A stretch of 44,272 nt of DNA from Microcaldota archaeon (GTDB lineage: Archaea > Micrarchaeota > Micrarchaeia > Anstonellales > Anstonellaceae): NCBI GenBank assembly GCA_026396415.1, contig JAPLWX010000043.1, positions 1 to 44,272 on the forward strand. Reading direction: 5' to 3'. Below are positions 15,253 through 26,558 of the stretch, piece by piece. Position numbers and translations under genes: made by a program. The notes below the pieces were generated by a model. That model did no database searches, was not told the DNA's origin, and was given only the letters and a program-made list of their open reading frames with translations. Numbering within the stretch: position 1 is the stretch's first letter; every line of letters begins with the position of its first letter.

Positions 15253-15848
15253 AGGGGCAAGCCGAAACAATCCTTTTCTGGATGGCAATTCTTCTCAATG
15301 CCCTGGGGGTCCTGATAGGCGCCAGTGTCTATGCCGGCCAGTTCGCCCTGCACCCCGCTTATCTTGCCATCTTCGTGCCCGACTGCCCGCTTTACGTTTT
15401 CCTCGCCCTCCTCATCATCTTCGGCATCATCCGCAACGACATCTTCGCGTTCATCGTGTCCGTTGGCATGGTGAAGTACGGGCTTTGGACGGTATTCATC
15501 CTCCTCTTCCATTCCAGCTACTATTTTGCGCCCGGCCTGCTTCCAGTCTCAATCGTCTTCATATTCGGGCATATTGGCATGGCTGCAGAAGGGCTTGCCA
15601 TAATGCCAAAGGGGAAAATCACGCTGGCAGCGCTCGCGCTTGCCATCTGCTGGTTCCTGCTGAACGACTATTCGGACTACTGGCTGGGCACAATGCCGCT
15701 CATCCCGCCCGGCGGCCTGGCAACCCTGCGCGACCTTACCATCGCATCAAGCATCCTGCTTCCGCTCGCGCTTTTCGCGCTTGCAGGCAGGATAAGGGAA
15801 AACGCGCTGGTTGCATGGCTGAGAGGCATCCTCATGCGGGCGGCTTAA
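15249..15848 (+). CDS. DUF1405-like multi-pass membrane protein
   Basis: This 199-residue integral membrane protein has about six helices. Features reminiscent of DUF1405 (Bacillus YpjA-like) proteins are FVPDCPLYVFLALLIIFG after the first helices, MVKYGLWTVFILLFHSSYY, IFGHIGMAAEGLAIMP and WFLLNDYSDYWLGTMPLIPP. The acidic, His and Asn residues at membrane edges (PDCP, the GHIGMAAEG histidine, NDYSDYW) are the kind conserved in that family, whose function is not established. The start overlaps the acyltransferase stop by four bases, which ties the two functionally. The family assignment is from memory of motif pattern and is moderately sure. Confidence 0.6.
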   Translation: MKGQAETILFWMAILLNALGVLIGASVYAGQFALHPAYLAIFVPDCPLYVFLALLIIFGIIRNDIFAFIVSVGMVKYGLWTVFILLFHSSYYFAPGLLPVSIVFIFGHIGMAAEGLAIMPKGKITLAALALAICWFLLNDYSDYWLGTMPLIPPGGLATLRDLTIASSILLPLALFALAGRIRENALVAWLRGILMRAA

Positions 15849-15900
15849 CGATGCAGCATTGCGCGGCTGATTCAGGCAGGGCACTTCTGCGACCAATTCA

Positions 15901-15950
15901 TTTTTAAACCTATCATTATACTTATTATAACAATATATTATGGAGGCGAT
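15901..15950 (+). promoter_or_regulatory. AT-rich promoter with strong ribosome site
   Basis: TTTTTAAACC at 15901 and CTTATTATAAC near 15921 are both TATA-like. GGAGGCGAT at 15942-15950 is a strong Shine-Dalgarno seven bases before the TTG at 15954. An 11-codon frame from the ATG at 15940 overlaps the start region. Confidence 0.5.
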
Positions 15951-15953
15951 GCA

Positions 15954-16388
15954 TTGGCAACCAACATTTTCCTAAGGACGCCCGCAGCCACGCTGTTCAG
16001 GCCTTTTACAAGCGCGCAGTTCACCCGCAGGCTCGGCGAAGGCGCGTCTGGCATTTCTGCCAATACAGACAGGCCACGTGCACGTGCATGTGATTACGAC
16101 GCTTCTCCCCCCTCATACAACATGGAATGGGATGCGAAGATGATCATGAAAAAATACGTGGCGAAAGGCCTGGTAGAAACATCTTGTTCCATGGGTGGGT
16201 ATATTTGGGTTACGCCTGCGATAAGGGACGAACTTAAGGCATTGAGGGAAAAGCATCTCCCTCCTGAGCAGGAGGCGAAGATGGAGGAGGAAATATTGAA
16301 AAAAGTGCATCCCGTCCTGACGCCTGGCGAGCAGCATTGCCTGGATTTGAGCGAGGCAGCCGAAAGGGACAGGAAGAGCCGCTTGTAA
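15954..16388 (+). CDS. Small unknown protein, possibly winged-helix
   Basis: I do not recognise this 144-residue protein. It starts with TTG at 15954, chosen because GGAGG lies just upstream; the nearby ATGs at 15940 and 15949 are out of frame. Residues 55-95 (NMEWDAKMIMKKYVAKGLVETSCSMGGYIWVTPAIRDELKAL) read like the recognition helix and wing of a small winged-helix domain. The acidic helical C-terminus (LPPEQEAKMEEEILKKVHPVLTPGEQHCLDLSEAAERD) has two histidines and a cysteine. There are no membrane segments. It is convergent with gyrA, separated by a hairpin array. A DNA-binding role is only a suggestion. Confidence 0.55.
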   Translation: MATNIFLRTPAATLFRPFTSAQFTRRLGEGASGISANTDRPRARACDYDASPPSYNMEWDAKMIMKKYVAKGLVETSCSMGGYIWVTPAIRDELKALREKHLPPEQEAKMEEEILKKVHPVLTPGEQHCLDLSEAAERDRKSRL

Positions 16389-16406
16389 TTCCAGAAGACC
16401 AAGCGC

Positions 16407-16574
16407 GTTATCGCTCACGCAATGATTATGTGCCGTTTTGCTGAGGCAAAACGCATCATAATCGCCTACGCAATAATGATGTGCCGTTTTCTTTCAGAAA
16501 ACGCATCATAATCGCTTACGCGATTATGACGAGCATTTTGCTTCGGCAAAATGCGTAACCATTGCTATGCAATG
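16407..16574. repeat. Array of alternating palindromes after gyrA
   Basis: Roughly 50-bp units alternate two hairpin types. Type B has perfect arms that differ between copies: CGTTTTGC/GCAAAACG (16434-16453), CGTTTTCT/AGAAAACG (16485-16503) and GCATTTTGC/GCAAAATGC around TTCG (16533-16554). Type A lies between them; the best copy is ATAATCGC/GCGATTAT around TTAC (16508-16527), which is a GTAA loop when read on the gyrA strand. The last hairpin, CATTGC/GCAATG (16560-16574), includes the gyrA stop and its last codons. This is a gene-free gap between two convergent genes and could act as a bidirectional terminator. Confidence 0.75.
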
Positions 16575-19500
16575 ATTATCGGCGCGATGTCCTGCTCCTT
16601 CTTTTCCTCTTTCTTTTTTTCCGGCTCATTTTCAGAATCAGCTTCCTTGCCTTTCCTGCCGCCATCCGATGGCGGCTGCTCTGGCGGAGGCTTGCCATCC
16701 TTCTTTTCCGTGCCCGTTTCATTCCCTGCATCCGCGCCAGCCGCGACCTTCTCAAGCGCGACCACTTTCTCCCCCTCGTCGAGCTTCATGAGGCGCACGC
16801 CGCCCGTGTTCCTGCCAATGATGCTGACGTCCTTCACAAGCAGGCGTATCATCTTGCCGCCTGACGAGACGAGCAGCAGCGAGTCCGAATCCACCACCGG
16901 CGCGATGCCCACCACCAGTCCATTCCTTCCGTGCGTCTTGATGTTGATTACCCCCTTGCCGCCGCGCGACTGCAGGCGGTACTCGGAAATGTCCGTCCTC
17001 TTGCCATACCCGTTCTCGGTCACAATCATCAAAGTCTCGGTCTCATCAGTTGCCATCCCCACCACGGAGTCCTTGTCCTCCAGCCTTATGCCTATCACTC
17101 CCTGGCCCGTCCTTCCAATCTCGCGCACGTCATCCTCCTTGAAGCGTATGGCATTCCCTTCAGCAGTGGCAAGTATGAGCTCGCGCTTCCCGTCCGTCTT
17201 CTTGGCGTCAATTAAAGCGTCGCCTTCTTTCAGCGTGATTGCAATTATCCCGCCGTTTCGGGGGCGCGAGTAATCAGCCATGCTGCTCCGCTTCACAATC
17301 CCTTTCTTGGTGAGCATCACAAGGAACTCCTTGCCCGAGAACGCCCTTGTCTTTATCCACGCCGCGATTTTCTCGCCGGAAAGCGAAAGCAGGTTCACGA
17401 TGGCCTTGCCCATGGCATACCTTCCCCCAGACGGAATCCTGTACACCTTGAGCCAGTGCACATTGCCCTTCTCCGTGAAGAAAAGCAGGTAATCGTGCGT
17501 GGAGGCAAGCATGATGTCCTTTATCTGGTCCTCCTCCTTGGTTTCGCTCCCTATCACGCCCCTGCCGCCGCGCCTCTGCGCGCGGTACTCGGATATGGGC
17601 ACGCGCTTTATGTAATCATCCTGGGTGATTATGACCGCGACATCCTCCTCGGCAATAAGGTCCTCCATCTCGACTTCGCCGTCATCGTCGATAATTTCCG
17701 TCCTCCTCCTGTCGCCGTACTTCTGCTTCACTTCGCCAAGCTCCGCCCTGATGATCCCGTATATCTTCTTCTCATCGGCAAGCACGCCTGTAAAATAGTC
17801 AATCGTTTTCGAAAGCTCCACGCCCTCTTCTTTCAGCTTCCCGCTTTCCAGCGCCGACAGTTTCCGTATCTTCATCTCCAGTATCGCCTCTGCCTGCTTC
17901 TGGGAAAGCGAAAACTCGGACATGAGCGCCTCAAGGGGCACCTTGGCGGTCTTGACAACCTTTATGACCGCATCAATTTTTGCGACCGCAAGCAGCAAGC
18001 CCTCCACCAGGTGCTTCCTTTCCTGCGCCACGCGAAGCTCGAACGCGCTCCTCCTCTTCACCACTTCCTTCCTGTGCGCAAGGAACTCCAACAGCAGCTG
18101 CGGCATGGAAAGCGTTTTCGGCTCATTGTTCACAAGCGCCAGGTTGTTTATGCCGAACGTGCCCTCCAGCTCGGTGTGCGCGTAAAGCTGGTTGAGCACC
18201 ACGTCCGCATTCGCGTCCTTCTTGAGCGCTATCTCCACGTGCATGCCTTTCCTGTCAGACCTGTCCGCGATGTCGGCAATGCCTTCCAGCTTCTTGTCGC
18301 GCGCAAGCTCCGCGACGTGCTTGATGAATTCCGCCTTGTTCACCTGGTAGGGCATTTCGGTGATGACAATTTGCGTTTTCTTTTCCTTGGCAGTGATGAT
18401 TTCAGCCTTGCCCCTCACGCGGATTATCCCCCTGCCTGTGGCATATGCGTCCGCAATGCCGCGCCTGCCCACGATGTACCCTCCTGTGGGGAAGTCGGGG
18501 CCGGGGATGAGCGCGCGCAGCATCTCCGGGGGCATGCCCGGCTTGTCTATCATTGCAACCAGTGCATCCACGGTTTCGGACAGGTTGTGGGGCGCCATGT
18601 TGGTCGCCATGCCGACCGCAATCCCCGACGAGCCGTTCACTATGAGGTTGGGCACGCGGCACGGAAGCACCAGGGGCTCTTTGAGCGTGGCGTCGAAGTT
18701 CGGTGCGAAATCAATTGTCTCCTTGTCAAGGTCGGTCAGAAGCTCCTCGCCAAACTTGGAAAGCCTTGCTTCGGTGTACCTCATGGCAGCTGCATTGTCC
18801 CCGTCCACCGAATTGTGGACAAACACCCCTGCAGCCAAGGCAAAATTATGCGTGCCATCGACCGTTAAATCATAGACGTCTTCGTGTTCTGGCAATATTT
18901 CCGTCCTTGCAACCTTGTGGTTCTTGTTTATCTCGCAAAGAATGAGGTTGGCATCATTGCCGAAGTATTTGTGCAAGCCCGTGTTCCAAGTGGTGGCGCA
19001 GCCATATTTGTAGAGCTGATTCCTTTTTCTCTCATAAGCTTCTTCACAAAGGGGTCCTCCTTCCGAAAGGACTGCTTTGCATATCTTGATGAATTTTACC
19101 TTTCCACTGGAGTTGGTGGTATGATTCTTGTTTCCTTTGATGATATTTTGATGCATTGCCGCCCGATAAAGTGGATTATGCCACAACCTTTTCAGAGTTC
19201 TTGTCAATCTCCCGCTAAATTCCTGCCTTTTTTCAGGATGCGCTGCAACATATGCTTTGTTAACGGCACTAAGCATCCTTCGCATTTTCAACCTATAAAC
19301 AGGCTGTGCCCAGTTTTTCCTGTTTCTTGTGCTGATTCGTTCAGAATATTTTTTCCTATTTTCAGGTTCACTCCAGAATTCAGCCCTTCCCTCTGCCAGG
19401 CTTGCCCTGTAGTTCTCATCTTTTTTGTGCTTTTCTGAAGTTAAGTGGTAATGCGTCTGCCAGTGCTCTTTCCAATGCATTCTCCTAATATTGTCCGGAT

Positions 19501-20332
19501 TGTTGTTCAGCTTGTTGAAGTCAACATGGTGCCTTATTCTGCCTGCAGACCTCAGATATGCCTCATGTTCAATGTTCCATTCATCCGAAAGCTGGTGGGC
19601 ATACGCCCACTTTTCCTCATCCGGCTGCAGCACCATCGAGTATCCTTTCATGTTCGGGTCGTCTTCCTTTGTGGATAACCTCGCATACAACGGCATAAGC
19701 GAGTCGCCCGGCTGCAGGTGTTGTGCTTCCTTGTATTCGCCGCTGCGTTGCATGAATCTGTGATTTAATGTGCAGCGTATCTCCTCTCCATTGTCAAGGA
19801 CTACTTTCATTATCTTTGCATCCTTGATTGTCAGCCTGGGGCGCAGAATTTCCCCGATGTTAATTTTCCCCTTTTCATCAATTGTAAATGCATAGTTTCG
19901 CTTTCCTTCTGCACATTCCCCGACTATTTCCTCAAAGGTGGCATTCCGCCCATCCGCCAGCCTCACTTTCGTGTCCTTTGTAAAGCAGCCGAAGTTGCCC
20001 TGCCCGTCCACGAGCATGTAGCGCATGGAAAAGTCCTGCGCCATCCTCACCATGGAATCGTAAATCGCCACGTCGCCGTGCGGGTGGAATTTTCCAAGGC
20101 ACTCGCCGACCACGCGCGCGGACTTCTTGTGCGGCTTGTCATGGGTGTTTGACAGCTCGTACATTGCGAACAATATGCGCCGGTGAACTGGCTTCAGGCC
20201 ATCGCGCACGTCGGGAAGCGCCCTGCCAACGATGACTGACATGGCATAATCTAGGTAAGAAGTGCGCATCTCCTTCTCCACCGCGCGCGGCTGAATCCTT
20301 CCGTGCTGGTATCCCTTGTCTTCGTCTGCCAT
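16565..20332 (-). CDS. gyrA: DNA gyrase subunit A with intein
   Basis: The precursor is 1255 residues. After removal of a 392-residue intein (residues 116-507) the mature subunit is about 863 residues, the normal GyrA size. GyrA breaks and rejoins DNA as part of the A2B2 enzyme that introduces negative supercoils. The N-terminal breakage domain has SYLDYAMSVIVGRALPDVRDGLKPVHRR and HPHGDVAIYDSMVRMAQDFS. The catalytic tyrosine is in AAAMRYTEARL, residue 519 of the precursor and about 127 of the mature form. The GyrA box AQRRGGRG at the start of the C-terminal beta-pinwheel marks it as gyrase, not topoisomerase IV. The last roughly 45 residues are a charged tail, EKKKEEKKEQDIAPIIIA. It follows the 20346-21866 gene by 13 bases in the gyrB operon. 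Confidence 0.97.
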   Translation of the reverse strand: MADEDKGYQHGRIQPRAVEKEMRTSYLDYAMSVIVGRALPDVRDGLKPVHRRILFAMYELSNTHDKPHKKSARVVGECLGKFHPHGDVAIYDSMVRMAQDFSMRYMLVDGQGNFGCFTKDTKVRLADGRNATFEEIVGECAEGKRNYAFTIDEKGKINIGEILRPRLTIKDAKIMKVVLDNGEEIRCTLNHRFMQRSGEYKEAQHLQPGDSLMPLYARLSTKEDDPNMKGYSMVLQPDEEKWAYAHQLSDEWNIEHEAYLRSAGRIRHHVDFNKLNNNPDNIRRMHWKEHWQTHYHLTSEKHKKDENYRASLAEGRAEFWSEPENRKKYSERISTRNRKNWAQPVYRLKMRRMLSAVNKAYVAAHPEKRQEFSGRLTRTLKRLWHNPLYRAAMHQNIIKGNKNHTTNSSGKVKFIKICKAVLSEGGPLCEEAYERKRNQLYKYGCATTWNTGLHKYFGNDANLILCEINKNHKVARTEILPEHEDVYDLTVDGTHNFALAAGVFVHNSVDGDNAAAMRYTEARLSKFGEELLTDLDKETIDFAPNFDATLKEPLVLPCRVPNLIVNGSSGIAVGMATNMAPHNLSETVDALVAMIDKPGMPPEMLRALIPGPDFPTGGYIVGRRGIADAYATGRGIIRVRGKAEIITAKEKKTQIVITEMPYQVNKAEFIKHVAELARDKKLEGIADIADRSDRKGMHVEIALKKDANADVVLNQLYAHTELEGTFGINNLALVNNEPKTLSMPQLLLEFLAHRKEVVKRRSAFELRVAQERKHLVEGLLLAVAKIDAVIKVVKTAKVPLEALMSEFSLSQKQAEAILEMKIRKLSALESGKLKEEGVELSKTIDYFTGVLADEKKIYGIIRAELGEVKQKYGDRRRTEIIDDDGEVEMEDLIAEEDVAVIITQDDYIKRVPISEYRAQRRGGRGVIGSETKEEDQIKDIMLASTHDYLLFFTEKGNVHWLKVYRIPSGGRYAMGKAIVNLLSLSGEKIAAWIKTRAFSGKEFLVMLTKKGIVKRSSMADYSRPRNGGIIAITLKEGDALIDAKKTDGKRELILATAEGNAIRFKEDDVREIGRTGQGVIGIRLEDKDSVVGMATDETETLMIVTENGYGKRTDISEYRLQSRGGKGVINIKTHGRNGLVVGIAPVVDSDSLLLVSSGGKMIRLLVKDVSIIGRNTGGVRLMKLDEGEKVVALEKVAAGADAGNETGTEKKDGKPPPEQPPSDGGRKGKEADSENEPEKKKEEKKEQDIAPIIIA
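18812..19987 (-). mobile_element. GyrA intein with HNH homing endonuclease
   Basis: This 392-codon in-frame insertion splits the conserved gyrase stretch GQGNFG/SVDGD. It begins with Cys (CFTKDTKVRLADGR) and ends [14 protein letters not shown] before the +1 Ser, the standard splice residues Cys1, His-Asn and Ser+1. A block B-like LDNGEEIRCTLNHRF is present. The middle has an HNH-type nuclease motif, [24 protein letters not shown], and basic helical repeats that may bind DNA. All splicing residues are intact, so it should self-remove and could still home. Confidence 0.93.
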
Positions 20333-20345
20333 GAAATCAACTTAG

Positions 20346-21866
20346 CTATTTCACGTATCTTATGTGTATAGTCTGGTCTACATCGCTCCACTTGCTGTCT
20401 CTTTCAGTTTCATTGATCATGTTTGCCTTCTCCATATCATTATACTTAGGAATGTTCCCGTCATATATCTTGCCTGCCTTGTCAACCGAAATCGCATCCG
20501 GCGCCATATTGTCATACTCAATCTTGTCTTTCCTCATGCTTATGTTTGCCCCTGCTTTCTTGGCATGCTTGTAGATTTTCTGGGTTGCTTCCAAAATCCC
20601 GCCAAATATGTAAACATCCAGCTTGCCATATTGCTGCATTTCGGCGAACAGCCTGCCCACTTCCTCGTCCCTCATGCCCGGGTCCACGTGCGCAAGGCAG
20701 ACTTTGCTGACTTCCCCGCTCCCATCCCTTACAATCACCACAAGTGCAGAGCAATTGACTGCATTGAACGTGTAGAGCAGCTCCTGCGAGCTGGATTTGT
20801 CGAATATGGCTGCTTGCCCCTGCCAGACAACTTCCACCTTGTCCAGATTGCCTTCAGGCATCTGCGCCACAGGGATGGTCTTCTCCTCATACTTGCCTTC
20901 CAGCCCCTTCATCTCTTTCTGTTCCTGCCTGAACATGGCAATAGGGTTTTCCTGGATGAATTTCTCCACTTCATTTCCAACTCCTTTCAGCCTTTCCTGA
21001 GGCGCCAATCCCGGCGGCAAATTCCTGATAAAACGGTTTATCAGGGCTACCGGCCAGCCAAAAAAGCCCGCTTCCTTTTCCAGGCGGGCCTCCATTGCCT
21101 GCACGCCCTTGAAGAATTGCTCCATTGCAGCGGCATCTGACAAAAGTTCGGAATCCAAGGCAATCTTGTTCATTTCGCCATAATACTGCCCTGTTTTTGC
21201 AACAGTGAGGAAATTCCTGAATTTTGCGATATCAAGGCAATCTTTTGAAAAGCCATCGCCGAAATAAATGCTGAAGTACCCGTCCATCTTGCCTGTCTCA
21301 AGCTGCCCAGCCGCCTCTGCCACCATTTCCGGCAAGACCGAAAGCCTGGCGCCGGCAATATTCCCATAGTCAATCCTTCGGCTCATAAAATTGCCTGCCC
21401 TCTCAAGCTGCGATGGCGAAGGCGCGCTTTGCCCTGGCATGAATCCCCCCTTGCGTTTCCCCTCCCACTTTGCGCGCGAATCCTCTATCGCAACCAGGAA
21501 ATCCAGCAGGCTTTTTGCGCCTGCTCTGGTGAGCTTGGAGCCGTCGCCAAACTGCATCAGCCAGTCTCCCGCCAAGCCGGGCTCTCCGGGTTTCTCAGCC
21601 TGGAATCCCTTCAGCACCTTCAGGTAATTCTCCAAAAGCGCAATGTCCTTGAACTGCCTGAGCACATTGTAGAAATTCTGTACAATCTCGCGTTTGCTCT
21701 TGTTTTGCTCCGGGTTCAGTCTGTAGCCATGTTCGCCTTTCTCTTCCAAAAGCTCATTTGGCGTCTTATTGGACAGCCTGCCGATTGCCTCGGCTATCCT
21801 GCCATGGATATCCTGGGCATGCGCCGTTGTTTGGAAAATCAAAACCATGCAGTTCCCACTCCTCAT
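20346..21866 (-). CDS. Unknown protein, CheD/NTAN1-like C-terminal domain
   Basis: This protein of about 506 residues lies between gyrB and gyrA, 15 bases after gyrB and 13 before gyrA, so it is very probably in their operon. The first 340 residues are helical and soluble, and I do not recognise them. The C-terminal part (from about residue 345) reads QELLYTFNAVNCSALVVIVRDGSG, then KVCLAHVDPGMRDEEVG, then GKLDVYIFGGILEATQKIYKHAKKAG, then AISVDKAGKIYDG. The order Cys (about 372), His (about 393), Gly-Gly strand resembles CheD and NTAN1 amidohydrolases, which deamidate Gln or Asn side chains by a Cys-His pair. That fold is inference from the pattern. The ATG at 21866 has GAGG six bases upstream; TTG 21878 and ATG 21848 are alternatives. 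Confidence 0.6.
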   Translation of the reverse strand: MRSGNCMVLIFQTTAHAQDIHGRIAEAIGRLSNKTPNELLEEKGEHGYRLNPEQNKSKREIVQNFYNVLRQFKDIALLENYLKVLKGFQAEKPGEPGLAGDWLMQFGDGSKLTRAGAKSLLDFLVAIEDSRAKWEGKRKGGFMPGQSAPSPSQLERAGNFMSRRIDYGNIAGARLSVLPEMVAEAAGQLETGKMDGYFSIYFGDGFSKDCLDIAKFRNFLTVAKTGQYYGEMNKIALDSELLSDAAAMEQFFKGVQAMEARLEKEAGFFGWPVALINRFIRNLPPGLAPQERLKGVGNEVEKFIQENPIAMFRQEQKEMKGLEGKYEEKTIPVAQMPEGNLDKVEVVWQGQAAIFDKSSSQELLYTFNAVNCSALVVIVRDGSGEVSKVCLAHVDPGMRDEEVGRLFAEMQQYGKLDVYIFGGILEATQKIYKHAKKAGANISMRKDKIEYDNMAPDAISVDKAGKIYDGNIPKYNDMEKANMINETERDSKWSDVDQTIHIRYVK

Positions 21867-21881
21867 CTGTTTCCTCAAATC

Positions 21882-25289
<3,408 letters not shown>

Positions 25290-25369
25290 CTAGTTTTTAG
25301 CCTAATTCCCAGACATTTTTCCCGCGCGCCGCCAAGCGCATTCTACGACGTAAAATCAACATTATTGTT

Positions 25370-25546
25370 ATGCCAAATCAGCTTAATAAAGGTATGCCTC
25401 TTTGGGAGGCGGAAAACAGGGCAAAGATGCCCTATGAAATCAGCCTATCGCTGTTTTGGAAGCACATGATTTCCGACCTTGAGAAAGGAAAGATGCCAAT
25501 GGGGTATATGATTTCATGCAAACTCGCAAGCAATAATGCGCCCAGC
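25370..25546 (+). other. Possible small gene or gene remnant
   Basis: The 287 bases between gyrB and the CNNM gene hold no clear gene. The plus strand has an ATG at 25370 encoding a plausible peptide, MPNQLNKGMPLWEAENRAK, followed by MPYEISLSLFWKHMISDLEKGKMPMGYMIS. The frame then runs on through DNA antisense to the CNNM gene, which is probably not translated in that frame. A truncated gene 5' end is one reading; chance is another. No Shine-Dalgarno is seen. Confidence 0.25.
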
Positions 25547-26518
25547 TTATTGTATCTTTATCTTCCCCACCAGCTCCTCGAGCATGTCGTCCATGGTGAG
25601 CACGCCCACGAAATTCTCCTTCTCGTCCACCACGATGGAAAAGTGCCTGTTCGCGGCCTGCAGGTGGTTGAACGCGTCGTTGAGCCTGTCCGTGCTTTTC
25701 ACGCGCACCGTAGGCAGCACCACCTGGTCCACCCTCCAGTTGGGGTTGTCCTCGACCGCCTTTGCAAGCGCGCGGATGTTCACAGTGCCCAGCACCTGGC
25801 CGTCCTTCACCACCGGGAAGCGGTAGTAAAGGCTATGCAGCGCCTTGTGGAGCGCATCGGTTGCAGTTGTGCCTGCAGGGAAATGGACCACGCGCGCCTT
25901 GGGCGTCATCACGTGCGCCACGGTCTTGTCATTGAACTCAAGCACATTCTCGATGAGCTCGCGCTCCATCTCGCTTATGCTCTTGTGCGCGGCCCCCAGC
26001 TTGACCGCTGCCTTCACCTCTTCCTCCGTGAACCGCTCGATGCCTGTCGCGCGCGAGTACACGCCCGGGATGAGGCGGTTTATGAACTCGAAGAAAACCA
26101 CGAGCGGGGTGAATGCCCAGTAGATGCCCTCCACAATGGGCGCGCATGTGAGTATTATCTTCTCCCCGTAATTGGTGGCAAAGCTCTTTGGCATAATGTC
26201 CCCGAATGTGAGGATGAGGAACGCCATCGCGCCGACCGCAATCCCTATTCCCTGGTCGCCGAAAAATGTGATTGCAAGCGTGGTCGCAACCGCGGATGCC
26301 GCAATGGTCGCCACATTGTTGCCAATGAGGAGGGCAATGAGCACGCGGCGCCTGCTCTCGCGCAGCCTGTGCAGGCTTTGCGCGCCTGGCGCGCCGCGCT
26401 CCACCAGCTGGTGCAGCCTTATCCTTGTCACTGTAAGGAACGAGGTCTCGCAGGCGGAGAAGAATGCCGAAATGGCAATAAGGCTGGCAAGTGCTATTGC
26501 ATCAATCATGATGTCCAT
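25547..26518 (-). CDS. CNNM/CorC-like DUF21-CBS membrane protein
   Basis: This 323-residue protein belongs to the DUF21-CBS family, formerly annotated as hemolysins and now linked to Mg2+ and other divalent metal efflux or homeostasis. The DUF21 membrane domain (residues 1-165) has SAFFSACETSFLTVTRIRLHQL, IALLIGNNVATIAAS and LILTFGDIMPKSFATNYGEK, with the conserved Pro-Lys. A linker (FTEEEVKAAVKLGAAHKSISEMERELIENVLEF) leads to two CBS domains: VMTPKARVVHFPAGTTATDALHKAL and LPTVRVKSTDRLNDAFNHL, ending LTMDDMLEELVG. The C-terminal CorC/HlyC domain of longer members is absent. I chose the ATG at 26518; a TTG at 26536 would add six residues. It is transcribed toward gyrB. Confidence 0.9.
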   Translation of the reverse strand: MDIMIDAIALASLIAISAFFSACETSFLTVTRIRLHQLVERGAPGAQSLHRLRESRRRVLIALLIGNNVATIAASAVATTLAITFFGDQGIGIAVGAMAFLILTFGDIMPKSFATNYGEKIILTCAPIVEGIYWAFTPLVVFFEFINRLIPGVYSRATGIERFTEEEVKAAVKLGAAHKSISEMERELIENVLEFNDKTVAHVMTPKARVVHFPAGTTATDALHKALHSLYYRFPVVKDGQVLGTVNIRALAKAVEDNPNWRVDQVVLPTVRVKSTDRLNDAFNHLQAANRHFSIVVDEKENFVGVLTMDDMLEELVGKIKIQ

Positions 26519-26558
26519 GCGCCTGTTTGCGCGCAAGGGAAATTAAAAGCTATCCCTT

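Noticed and set aside
16407-16574. CRISPR array
   Set aside because: Units are palindromes with changing arms, without constant repeats and unique spacers, and no cas genes are nearby.
17456-18868. 470-codon plus-strand frame opposite gyrA
   Set aside because: Antisense to clearly conserved gyrA sequence; long only because of codon bias.
16565-20332. Topoisomerase IV ParC instead of GyrA
   Set aside because: The GyrA box QRRGGRG is present and gyrB is in the same operon.
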